A stretch of 64,000 nucleotides of DNA from an uncultured Pelagimonas sp. (lineage in GTDB: Bacteria > Pseudomonadota > Alphaproteobacteria > Rhodobacterales > Rhodobacteraceae), in assembly GCF_947498515.1 (NCBI RefSeq), contig NZ_CANMKO010000007.1:124001-188000 (forward strand). The letters run 5' to 3'. Position 1 is the first letter of the stretch. The number at the start of each line of letters is the position of its first letter. The translations under genes were made by a program, and so were the position numbers. The notes below the pieces were generated by a model that saw only the letters and a list, made by a program, of their open reading frames with translations, was not told where the DNA came from and ran no database searches. This document shows, one piece after another, positions 1 to 7,893 of this stretch.

Positions 1-996
1 CGCGTCCAGTTCAGCCGCGTGACAGGTGGTGCAGGCATCGCCGCCTTTGGTCAACGGACGTGCGCCGCCGTGGGTTTTGCCGTTTTGAACCCATTCAAAC
101 GAAGCTTGGCCCGGGTAGAACAGAGTCATGTCGGTTGAACCGGCAGCACCCCAATCAAGGTCAGCACCGATACCTGGGCCAGCGGCGGCGGATTCGTCCA
201 CCTTGCCGGCCATTTCAGCCTCAACAACGGCGCGCTCATCTGCACGGGCGGCTTCAACCGCGGCCAGCAGTTTGGCACGATCCGCTTCTTTTGCCGCTTT
301 GGCAGCCGCTGCATCTTCGGCCTCTTTGGCCTCAACGCGCGCGAGGCTATCTAGATAGGCCTGCGGGACTTCACGGATAAACTTCGGATTTGGCGCTTCG
401 AGCGTCGCGAGATATTCTTCATCGGCACGATCACGCAGGTCGAGGTGCGCAATACCCTTGTGGCAATCGATACAGGTCTGACCTGTTTTCATGGCGTTCA
501 AGTGTTGCTGACGCGCGCGCGGTTTTTGGAACTCCGGCATCATTGACTGGAAGTCGTGACAGTTGCGGCATTCAATCGAATCTGTCTTTTTCATCCGCTC
601 CCATTCGTTCATCGCCAGATGCAAACGCTTGGCGTCAAACTTTTCTGGGGTCGAAATGGTCCCGGTCAACTTGCCCCAGACTTCGCGAGACGCTTTGATC
701 TTGCGAATGATCTTGTGGGTCCAGTCCTTGGGCACGTGACAGTCGGAACACACGGCCCCAACCCCGGACCGGTTCACATCGTGAATCGTGCCTTCGTATT
801 CGGTGTAAACGTAATCGCCCATTTCGTGACATGAGACACAGAATGGCATGGTGTTTGTGGCTTCCATGGCGGTGTTGAACCCGCCCCAGAAGATAATACC
901 GGCGGCAAAAACGCCGGCGACAGCGGCAATAGGCATTCCAAAAAGGAAGTACCGTTGCCAGATCGGCTTTTTCTCATCGGGACCGTTATCGGTCAT
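1..996 (-). CDS. NapC/NirT-family multiheme c-type cytochrome, C-terminally extended (partial)
   Basis: Membrane-anchored quinol-oxidising tetraheme cytochrome that would pass electrons from the quinol pool to periplasmic denitrification enzymes, here probably NirS. The start at 996 gives a short cytoplasmic N-terminus and one hydrophobic anchor (about residues 14-36). Four CxxCH motifs follow at about residues 53 (CVSCH), 83 (CSDCH), 143 (CRNCH) and 175 (CIDCH), the NapC/NirT pattern. Beyond the usual family end (about 190-200 residues) come an Ala/Glu/Lys/Arg-rich probable coiled coil (about 205-265), a new domain, and a fifth motif CTTCH at about 322. The reading frame is open at the window edge, so the C-terminus is missing. 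It lies 111 bp downstream of nirS on the same strand. Family membership is clear; the redox partner is inferred from context. Confidence 0.88.
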   Translation of the reverse strand, partial: MTDNGPDEKKPIWQRYFLFGMPIAAVAGVFAAGIIFWGGFNTAMEATNTMPFCVSCHEMGDYVYTEYEGTIHDVNRSGVGAVCSDCHVPKDWTHKIIRKIKASREVWGKLTGTISTPEKFDAKRLHLAMNEWERMKKTDSIECRNCHDFQSMMPEFQKPRARQQHLNAMKTGQTCIDCHKGIAHLDLRDRADEEYLATLEAPNPKFIREVPQAYLDSLARVEAKEAEDAAAAKAAKEADRAKLLAAVEAARADERAVVEAEMAGKVDESAAAGPGIGADLDWGAAGSTDMTLFYPGQASFEWVQNGKTHGGARPLTKGGDACTTCHAAELDA

Positions 997-1107
997 GTCC
1001 TGGCTCCGTTTTTAGCTGTTTGCCGGAGTCGCCCGACAGATTTGCTTAGGGATGCAAAAAGGGGCAGGCGCATGGCCCGCCCCTTATGTGTCGTTTCAAA
1101 CCATCAC

Positions 1108-2784
1108 TTAGGTGACGTGGTTGGAACGGTTGTAGACGTTGAATTTGCCGGTCGGAGCATAGAGCCCTTTTACGCGGCCAATTTCTTCCAATGTCTTGGC
1201 GTCAAAGATCACGATCTCACCGTTTGGCTCAAGCGAGTCAGACAGGTTCCACTTGGATACCCAAACTTCGGTACCGTCCGCGTTGAATTCGAAGTGAACA
1301 GCGGCGCTGCCTTCGTCTTCGGTGATCTGGATGGTCTTGACGATTTCACCAGTCTCTTTCGAGATAACCTGAACAGACTGCTGAATCTCTGGCTCTGGGT
1401 GCTTGGTTTGGTCAGCCCAGATGTAGTCAGAGTTCGGGTGAGTCCGAACAAACAGGCCAGCGCCGTCTGTTTCGGTCTCGTAGCAGACCTTCCAAGCGTT
1501 GTCTGGGTGGCCAGCTGGGTCATTGCCCCAAACGGTCACGGTACCAACGCCCAAGTGTGTGGTGCCAGCAACGGGGCCACAGTTCGGGTCAATCCAGTTC
1601 GCGCCAGGACCGGGGTGCGGCAGAGCAGCAACGTCGATCATAGCTTCGAGCTTGTGGGTTTCAGTGTCGACAACAACCATTTTGTTCGATGCGTTTGCAG
1701 CGATCTGGAAGTAACGACCTGTTGGGTCAAAGAAACCATCGTGCAGGAACTTGGCGCTATCGATTTTGTCGATGCTCAGGTTGTCGAGGTCGGAGTAATC
1801 GACCTGCCACAACTGACCAAGTTCTTTCACAGCAACGATCCAAGTAGGCTCGTTCGGTGTGGTGTAGATCGCCGCAACACGTGCTTCTTCTACATACTCA
1901 CCGTCGACGTTTACGCCGCGTGTGGAAACAACTTTGACCGGTTCCATTGTCACCGCGTCAACAATCGCAAAGTGAGGAGGCCAGTAGCCGCCACCGATGA
2001 CGTACTTGCCGTCGCCGGATACGGCCACATCACGTGCGTCATACGCGATTTTAACTTCGGAAACCAACATCTTGTCTGGAGTCTGCCAGAGGTCGATTTT
2101 GGTCATTTTGCCGTCACGGCCCATTGTGTACCAGAAGCGACCGGGGTTTTCGGGCTCTTCGATTTTATGGTGCTCAGACGCTTTGAGAACGTGTACCGCA
2201 TACCCAGTTGGGATGTGGACCAGAACTTCTTTGGTGTCGCCGTCTACAACAGCAACTTTCCCGGCATCACGTTCGATGACGACAAAGAAGTTTTCCCAGT
2301 TGCGGCCGTGCATAGGCTCGGTTGGGTAGTCAGCTTCTTCGACGTAAACCTTGCGGGTTTCCATCATTTGCGCCAGCGACATTTCTGGCGGCTTTGGCGG
2401 GTCCATTTGGATATAGGTCGCCATGTCTTTGATTTCTTGCTCGGTCATGATGTCCGAGAAGTTGTTCATGCCGCCTTCGGTACCCCAGGCGATAATCTTT
2501 TCAAGACGCTCCTGGCCGAGTTTCAGCGTACCGCTGACAGTTTCTGTGCCGTCTGCTGCTTTCTTCTTAACGACAGGCTCGAGGCTTTTACCGGTGGCGC
2601 CTTTGCGCAGAACACCGTGGCAACCCGCGCACTGTTCGAAATAAAGTTGTTTCGAAGCTTCAAAGGCTTCTTCGCTAAGGGTTGGACCTTCGGCGAATGC
2701 GGGCATAGCAACGCTGCCGAGGATCATGGCAAAACCTGCCCCTAGCGCGCCGCGTACTTTCTTTTGGGTGATTCCAAGTGACAT
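1108..2784 (-). CDS. nirS: cytochrome cd1 nitrite reductase NirS
   Basis: Periplasmic respiratory nitrite reductase (nitrite to nitric oxide), the defining enzyme of cd1-type denitrification. The product is 558 aa, normal for NirS. A Sec signal peptide covers about residues 1-31 (ending PAFA). The heme c motif CAGCH is at residues 52-56 and is followed by the family-typical segment GVLRKGATGK. The remaining 400 residues are the eight-bladed d1 heme propeller, with recognisable NirS stretches such as NPGRFWYTMGRDGK. The start at 2784 was chosen over the longer frame from 2859 because GGAGA sits just upstream and the signal peptide then begins correctly. A palindromic FNR/NnrR-type box lies about 65 bp upstream. 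No d1 heme synthesis genes (nirE/J/D etc.) are in the window; they would be beyond the left edge if the cluster is complete. Confidence 0.96.
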   Translation of the reverse strand: MSLGITQKKVRGALGAGFAMILGSVAMPAFAEGPTLSEEAFEASKQLYFEQCAGCHGVLRKGATGKSLEPVVKKKAADGTETVSGTLKLGQERLEKIIAWGTEGGMNNFSDIMTEQEIKDMATYIQMDPPKPPEMSLAQMMETRKVYVEEADYPTEPMHGRNWENFFVVIERDAGKVAVVDGDTKEVLVHIPTGYAVHVLKASEHHKIEEPENPGRFWYTMGRDGKMTKIDLWQTPDKMLVSEVKIAYDARDVAVSGDGKYVIGGGYWPPHFAIVDAVTMEPVKVVSTRGVNVDGEYVEEARVAAIYTTPNEPTWIVAVKELGQLWQVDYSDLDNLSIDKIDSAKFLHDGFFDPTGRYFQIAANASNKMVVVDTETHKLEAMIDVAALPHPGPGANWIDPNCGPVAGTTHLGVGTVTVWGNDPAGHPDNAWKVCYETETDGAGLFVRTHPNSDYIWADQTKHPEPEIQQSVQVISKETGEIVKTIQITEDEGSAAVHFEFNADGTEVWVSKWNLSDSLEPNGEIVIFDAKTLEEIGRVKGLYAPTGKFNVYNRSNHVT

Positions 2785-2845
2785 AATCACTCTCCGTTTG
2801 CTTGGTGAGGCAAGCGGAAGATGCGCCCATGTGCTGAGTCCCGTC

Positions 2846-2859
2846 TTGACAATTGTCAA
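2846..2859. promoter_or_regulatory. FNR/NnrR/Dnr-type operator upstream of nirS
   Basis: TTGACAATTGTCAA is a perfect 14-bp palindrome of the TTGAY-N4-RTCAA class bound by Crp/Fnr-family regulators of anaerobic and nitric-oxide-responsive genes. It is centred about 68 bp upstream of the nirS start codon and lies between nirS and the upstream LysR gene, so it most likely drives nirS. Sequence alone cannot tell an FNR site from an NnrR/Dnr site. Confidence 0.7.
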
Positions 2860-2940
2860 TGGGACTCACGAAAAAGCGAGCCCGCGTCATTTCATCCACC
2901 TCTCATACCCCTTATTTAAAAGGGTATTTTGGACGTTTCT

Positions 2941-3810
2941 TTAGGTTTGCGCCGTCAGCCAATCATGCAACTGCCGTACAACTTTGGGGCGACGCGGCTT
3001 GCGAGGGGAAACAACATAAAAGCCATCTTCAATGGCAAGATGATCCGGGAATGGTTGGCACAAGCGGTTCTGGCGCAATTCCGTTTCCACAAAAGCGCGA
3101 GAGGTTAACGCCACACCCTGTCCGGCAATTGCCGCATCTATTGCAAGAGAGGTTTGGTTAAAATTCATCATCTTCATGTCTGGCACGGGCCCATCAGTGA
3201 AGACGCTTTGCAAGAACAAAGGCCAAAGCCCATGCGCATCCTGCAACAGCACATATCTATCCAGATCATGGGGAGCCTTGATCGGCATTAGACCCTGTAG
3301 AAAATCGGGGTGGCAGACGGCGATCAGATCTGAGGAAAACAGCAAGGTTGACGTCAAACCGGGGAAAGGCGGTTTTCCCTGCCGCACCGCAATATCCACC
3401 CCGTCGGATTGGAAGTTCGCGGGGGAGTTTGAGGCATCGATGCGCACTCGCAATTCCGGGTGCGCCGAAGATAGGTCTCCCAAGCGCGGCACCAACCAAC
3501 GGGTGGCAAAGGATGGTGTCGTGCTGATGGTCACGACTTCTTCTCGCGGGGCAAGGTCTTGGGTCGCATCGGCCATCAAATCAAAGGCGCGCTGGATAGA
3601 GGGCAAGAACCGCCGCCCCTCATCCGTCAGGCCAAGGCCCCGCGCGTGTCGGTCAAACAGTTTGACTTGCAACTGCGCCTCTAGCGCGCGTACGTGCTGG
3701 GCCACGGCCCCTTGCGTCACGCCGAGTTCATCAGCGGCGTGGCGAAACGTCAAATGGCGCCCCGCCGCTTCAAAAGCTTTGAGGGCATTTAGGGGCGGAA
3801 GATTGCGCAT
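2941..3810 (-). CDS. LysR-family transcriptional regulator, GcvA-like
   Basis: A 289-aa LysR regulator. The N-terminal winged helix-turn-helix spans about residues 6-65 (PLNALKAFEAAGRHLTF, then a TQGAVAQHVRALE recognition helix), followed by a linker and a periplasmic-binding-like effector domain to the C-terminus. The N-terminus is typical of the GcvA-like subgroup common in Rhodobacteraceae. It is transcribed away from the SDR gene at 3922 with 111 bp between them, the usual layout in which a LysR protein controls its divergent neighbour. A TGGTCA-N13-TGACCA dyad in that gap is a candidate operator. The effector is unknown. Confidence 0.9.
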   Translation of the reverse strand: MRNLPPLNALKAFEAAGRHLTFRHAADELGVTQGAVAQHVRALEAQLQVKLFDRHARGLGLTDEGRRFLPSIQRAFDLMADATQDLAPREEVVTISTTPSFATRWLVPRLGDLSSAHPELRVRIDASNSPANFQSDGVDIAVRQGKPPFPGLTSTLLFSSDLIAVCHPDFLQGLMPIKAPHDLDRYVLLQDAHGLWPLFLQSVFTDGPVPDMKMMNFNQTSLAIDAAIAGQGVALTSRAFVETELRQNRLCQPFPDHLAIEDGFYVVSPRKPRRPKVVRQLHDWLTAQT

Positions 3811-3863
3811 CTCTGACCTTTACGTCGGTAGATTTTCTACAGGGTTAAGGCAGAATTACTGAT

Positions 3864-3888
3864 TGGTCAAATTTACATTGCCTGACCA
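3864..3888. promoter_or_regulatory. Inverted repeat in the LysR/SDR divergent promoter region
   Basis: Perfect 6-bp arms TGGTCA and TGACCA separated by 13 bp lie between the divergent LysR (start 3810) and SDR (start 3922) genes. Arm spacing and position fit a LysR-type binding site. This assignment is inferred from location and symmetry only. Confidence 0.45.
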
Positions 3889-3921
3889 TCTTCGGAGGCA
3901 CCCCAATGTAAGGAAGCAACC

Positions 3922-4629
3922 ATGTCAGATCAAAAAGTAGCCATCATCACCGCCGGCGGCAGCGGCATGGGCGCGGATTCAGCCAAACGTTTGGCGGCGG
4001 ATGGGTTCAAGGTGGCGATCCTGTCGTCCTCTGGAAAGGGCGAAGCCTTGGCGCAGGAACTGGGTGGGATCGGGATTACAGGGTCTAACCAGTCCAATGA
4101 TGATTTGCAGCGGCTATCGGATGCCGTGATGGAGACATGGGGCCGGATTGACGTCTTGGTCAACTCCGCCGGACATGGTCCGCGTGCGCCAATTTTAGAG
4201 ATCACCGATGAGCAATGGCACACCGGTATGGATGTCTATTTCCTAAACGCGGTACGGGCGACACGCATCATCGCACCCCATATGATCGCGCAAAAATCCG
4301 GGGCGATTATCAATATTTCGACCTTTGCCGCCTTTGAGCCCAGCCCAGTTTTCCCAACATCCGCCGTCATGCGCGCCGGATTGGCCAGCTATACCAAGCT
4401 TTTTGCCGATGAGTTTGCCGCCGCCAATGTTCGCATGAACAATGTCTTGCCCGGCTTCATCGACAGTCTTCCTGAAAAAGAAGAGTTCCGCAGCCAGATC
4501 CCAATGGGGCGCTATGGCAGTTCCTATGATGAAATCGCGGCAACCGTAGCGTTTCTGGCGTCTGACGGCGGGGCCTACATCACCGGGCAAAACATTCGAG
4601 TGGATGGCGGCATAACCCGCGCAGTTTAA
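3922..4629 (+). CDS. SDR-family protein with degenerate active site
   Basis: A 235-aa short-chain dehydrogenase/reductase-fold protein. The nucleotide-binding motif TAGGSGMG is at residues 10-17, the NSAG structural motif at 81-84, and a typical SDR C-terminus (ITGQNIRVDGG) is present. The catalytic serine is at residue 133 (INIST). The Tyr and Lys of the YxxxK motif are missing: the aligned segment is PTSAVMRAGL (145-154), with Thr146 where Tyr is expected and Met150/Arg151 where Lys is expected. It may bind NAD(P)(H) without classical oxidoreductase chemistry, or use another mechanism. It is divergent from a LysR regulator and convergent with the flavin oxidase gene, sharing overlapping stop codons at 4626-4629. 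The substrate is unknown. Confidence 0.85.
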   Translation: MSDQKVAIITAGGSGMGADSAKRLAADGFKVAILSSSGKGEALAQELGGIGITGSNQSNDDLQRLSDAVMETWGRIDVLVNSAGHGPRAPILEITDEQWHTGMDVYFLNAVRATRIIAPHMIAQKSGAIINISTFAAFEPSPVFPTSAVMRAGLASYTKLFADEFAAANVRMNNVLPGFIDSLPEKEEFRSQIPMGRYGSSYDEIAATVAFLASDGGAYITGQNIRVDGGITRAV

Positions 4630-5903
4630 ACCCGGTCTTTGACCAGATGGGTCAGGGTTGCGCCGGTTTCGTAATAGACTTGGCGTAACCCGGCGTGTGG
4701 AATGTTGTGATGGCGTGTCGGCGCACGGGGAAGAACCGACATATCACCCGAAAGCAGGGCCTTGGCCATTGCGGCTCCAAACACTGTGCCAGGGCCGATG
4801 CCGCGTCCGGAATAGCCAAAACTGATCAATGCAGTATCGTCTAACTGTATGATTTTCGGCAGATATTCTTCGGTCATGGCAATGCGCCCAAACCAAGTAT
4901 GCTGCAACGACGCGCCGGCCAATAGCGGAAACATCTTTGCCAATTTGCGCTTAAGCCACCCCAAATGTGCACCTTGTCCGAAGTGACCCAACTGCCCCAT
5001 GCCGCCAATGATCATGCGCCCGGACGCATCCAAACGCCAAGACGACATCACCATAGCCGTGTCCCAGCACCCTTCTTGATTTAGCAAGATTTGGGCACGC
5101 TGATCCGGGGTAAGCGGGTCAGTTGCGGCTTGGAAATAGTGGACCGGAATGATTTTGGGGGTTTGCACCCCTTGGATCGGGATCGCGTAACCATTCGTCG
5201 CAACAACAAGGGCCTCTGCTGTGATCCGCCCTTTTGGAGTTTGGACCCGCCATTTTCCCCCGATCTTCTCTATATCGAGAGCCGCAGATCGTTCATGCAA
5301 AATCGCCCCTGCGTTTTGAGCCGCGCGCGCCAAACCAACCGCATAGGCCAGCGGCTGGATGGTTCCGGCGCGCGGATCGAACAAAGCCCCAAAGACTTGA
5401 TCGGACCCAACACGCGCCTGTGCTTGCGCCTGATCAAGCACTTGCACAGGGGCCCCACGAGCCGCGAGCTGTTGGTAGCGATTTTCTAGTTCTACCATGC
5501 CCGATGCCGCATGGGCGCAGTGCAAAGTTCCGTTTTGGACCGGCTCGCAAGCGATATCGTACCGGCTGATTGTATCGAATACATCTGCGGGGGCCTTGCC
5601 TAAAATACGGGTAAGCCGCTCGCCCGCTTCGATACCAAGGACCGCATTGATGTCATTGGGTGGGAGCCACAACCCGGCATTGGCCAAGCCAACGTTGCGC
5701 CCGGAGCCGCCAAATCCAAAGGTTTTGGCCTCAATAACCCGGACCGATGTACCTGATTCTGCCGCCTTTAGCGCGGCAGATAAGCCAGTATATCCGCCAC
5801 CAATGACCAAAAGATCCGTGCAAACCTCTGCCGTTAAGGCCGGGGCAACCACCCGTTCGGCACAGGTATCGAACCAAAGGCTATCGGAAATGTTGGATGT
5901 CAT
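4626..5903 (-). CDS. FAD-dependent oxidoreductase of the DAO/PuuB type
   Basis: A 425-aa D-amino-acid-oxidase-fold flavoprotein resembling gamma-glutamylputrescine oxidase and related amine or amino-acid oxidases. The Rossmann motif VIGGGYTGLSAA is at about residues 33-44, followed by the acidic ribose-binding residue in VRVIEA and the SGRNVGL motif near residues 67-73. The C-terminal FAD-binding segment is FGYSGRGIGPG. The start at 5903 was preferred over 5963 and 5930 because GGGAG lies 8 bases upstream and the family normally begins shortly before the NISDSLWFDT segment. It is divergent from two tandem LysR genes that may regulate it. The exact substrate cannot be read from the sequence; PuuB-like is a family call. 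Confidence 0.85.
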   Translation of the reverse strand: MTSNISDSLWFDTCAERVVAPALTAEVCTDLLVIGGGYTGLSAALKAAESGTSVRVIEAKTFGFGGSGRNVGLANAGLWLPPNDINAVLGIEAGERLTRILGKAPADVFDTISRYDIACEPVQNGTLHCAHAASGMVELENRYQQLAARGAPVQVLDQAQAQARVGSDQVFGALFDPRAGTIQPLAYAVGLARAAQNAGAILHERSAALDIEKIGGKWRVQTPKGRITAEALVVATNGYAIPIQGVQTPKIIPVHYFQAATDPLTPDQRAQILLNQEGCWDTAMVMSSWRLDASGRMIIGGMGQLGHFGQGAHLGWLKRKLAKMFPLLAGASLQHTWFGRIAMTEEYLPKIIQLDDTALISFGYSGRGIGPGTVFGAAMAKALLSGDMSVLPRAPTRHHNIPHAGLRQVYYETGATLTHLVKDRV

Positions 5904-5997
5904 CTGGCCGCTCCCATGAAAGGCGATCATTTTGCCTTGGTCCAAGGGTTTTGCCCAACGCATGTGGTTTTTCCTATTGAAACCAACTCATTTTAGT

Positions 5998-6909
5998 ATG
6001 AGCTTTACTTCTATGATTTCACAGCGTCGCTTTTTACCCTCTATCTCCTCCCTCTTGGCACTAGAGGCCGTATCACGCCTTGGCAGTGCCTCGGCCGCTG
6101 CCAAAGACTTGTCTTTGACACAAAGCGCCGTCAGTCATCAGCTGAAACAGCTTGAGGCTCAGATGGGGGTGCACCTTATCGCGCGCGACAAGATGAAACT
6201 GACCTTGACCCCTGCGGGGCAAGAGTTTGTTCAAGAGGCCCGCTTATTGCTTGAACGACTGTCTCAAGCATCAATCAAATTGCGCGCAAACCCGGCAGGT
6301 GGCAGCCTCAACTTATCGATATTGCCCGCATTTGGATTGCACTGGCTTGCCCCAAGGCTCAAGGATTTCAACCACCACCACCCGAATGTCTCCATAAACC
6401 TTCAGACACATAAGTTGCCATTTTCATTCGATAATAGCTCATCTCATGCCGCTATCCATTATGGTAAACGCGACTGGCCGGACGTGAATTATCTGGAGCT
6501 TTTGCCAAACCACGTCATACCGGTTTGTGCACCAGGGTCTATGAAACATCCTGTCAAGACGGCCAAAGGCCTGCTGGCACATCCTCTTTTGCATCTCGAA
6601 ACGCACCCTGATTCCTGGGAGCAGTGGTTTGGACACATGCAGCACCCTGTATCGGGGCTAAAGGGCAGCCTATTCGATCAATCCTCAACAATGGCGCAGG
6701 CGGCTGTGCATGGACTTGGCGTTGCGCTCCTGCCGACGTTTGTCGCTCAGGAAGAAGTTGAAAGCGGCCGATTGGTTTTGGCCTTTGAATGTCCACCGGT
6801 CGCGTTGGGAATGTATTATTTAGTGTGGCCCAAGGCACATGTTCAATATAGCCCCTTAAAGCACTTTCGAGACTGGCTAGAATCACAACGACCTGAGCAA
6901 AGCTCATGA
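5998..6909 (+). CDS. LysR-family transcriptional regulator (first of a tandem pair)
   Basis: A 303-aa LysR regulator. The wHTH (about residues 10-70) contains SLTQSAVSHQLKQLEAQ, and the rest is a substrate-binding-like effector domain. The first in-frame ATG after the 5903 divergent start is at 5998; ATG 6013 is an alternative. The stop codon overlaps the start of the next LysR gene (ATGA at 6906-6909), so the two regulators are translationally coupled. It is divergent from the flavin oxidase gene with about 95 bp between them, so control of that gene is the simplest role. The effector domain differs clearly from that of its neighbour, so this is not a recent duplication. Confidence 0.88.
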   Translation: MSFTSMISQRRFLPSISSLLALEAVSRLGSASAAAKDLSLTQSAVSHQLKQLEAQMGVHLIARDKMKLTLTPAGQEFVQEARLLLERLSQASIKLRANPAGGSLNLSILPAFGLHWLAPRLKDFNHHHPNVSINLQTHKLPFSFDNSSSHAAIHYGKRDWPDVNYLELLPNHVIPVCAPGSMKHPVKTAKGLLAHPLLHLETHPDSWEQWFGHMQHPVSGLKGSLFDQSSTMAQAAVHGLGVALLPTFVAQEEVESGRLVLAFECPPVALGMYYLVWPKAHVQYSPLKHFRDWLESQRPEQSS

Positions 6910-7793
6910 CTTACCGCCTTCCATCATTGACCCAACTCCGATGTTTCGAGGCCGCGGCCCGACATCAGAGTTTTACCGCATGCGGTGAAGAGCTTGGCAT
7001 GACGCAAAGCGCCGTAAGTAAGAAAATCAAAGAGCTTGAAACCGATTTGGGGTTTGACCTGTTCCAACGCGTCGGGCGTGGTGTTGCCCTGACCATCGCT
7101 GGGCGGAATCTGGCAGGGCGACTGGCACGCGATCTTACGCAAATTCAAGATACCCTTCGCCAAGCAACGTCCGCCGGTGCCGGAAAAGACCACATATCGA
7201 TTGCCACATTGCCCACCTTTGCAAATTTGTGGCTAATTCCGCGCTTGCCAATGTTCAGCCAAGCCTGCCCCGATATCGAACTCACCCTCGCCACCCGACT
7301 GGATCCGTTTGAGTTTGAACGCACCGATTTTGACCTTGCTGTGCATTATGGCACTGACAACTGGCCGGGAACCAAAATGACTTTTCTATTTGGTGAACAG
7401 ATGATCCCAGTTTGCGCGCCTGGAGTCATCGATAGCTATAATAACGACGCCCCGGACCGCTGGGAAAAAGCGCCGCTTTTGCACCTCAGCAGCCGGGCGA
7501 ACGCTTGGCCGGATTGGGTAAAAAAATCCAAGATCGGAATACGCGAACGGCGCGACGGCACCTATTTTGACCAGCATTCTATGGTGATCACAGCAGCGAA
7601 AGCCGGATTAGGTGCCGCAATAGTTCCGTCCAACATGGTGACACATGAATTGTCCCACGGGGACCTCGTTCAAATTCCAGGTCCAGAGTTGGCGACAGAG
7701 AACGGCTATTACTTGGTGCGACCAGCAGGCCAAGCCCGCGATGCCGTGAACAAATTTGAAACTTGGCTAAAGGCACAGATGGAAGCAAACTAA
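6906..7793 (+). CDS. LysR-family transcriptional regulator (second of a tandem pair)
   Basis: A 295-aa GcvA-like LysR regulator. The N-terminus SLTQLRCFEAAARHQSFT and the recognition helix with TQSAVSKKIKELE are typical. The effector domain runs from about residue 90, with LPTFANLWLIPRLP, a common GcvA-subgroup segment. It overlaps the upstream LysR by four bases and ends 100 bp before the fused E1 dehydrogenase gene on the same strand. It could serve the flavin oxidase, the E1 gene, or both. Two LysR genes in one transcript are unusual and suggest combined sensing of related ligands. Confidence 0.88.
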   Translation: MTYRLPSLTQLRCFEAAARHQSFTACGEELGMTQSAVSKKIKELETDLGFDLFQRVGRGVALTIAGRNLAGRLARDLTQIQDTLRQATSAGAGKDHISIATLPTFANLWLIPRLPMFSQACPDIELTLATRLDPFEFERTDFDLAVHYGTDNWPGTKMTFLFGEQMIPVCAPGVIDSYNNDAPDRWEKAPLLHLSSRANAWPDWVKKSKIGIRERRDGTYFDQHSMVITAAKAGLGAAIVPSNMVTHELSHGDLVQIPGPELATENGYYLVRPAGQARDAVNKFETWLKAQMEAN

Positions 7794-7893
7794 CTCATTC
7801 TATTTGGGAATGCTTTTAGTCACCATTGAATACTAAACCTGCGATGAAACGAGCGTTAGGTTTCGGTGAAACACCAGCTTTCGAGAGGCCGAT

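Noticed and set aside
955-2745. 596-codon open frame on the plus strand opposite nirS
   Set aside because: It is the antisense shadow of nirS and the NirT-like gene, with no protein-like motifs and no ribosome-binding site; nirS motifs on the minus strand are unambiguous.
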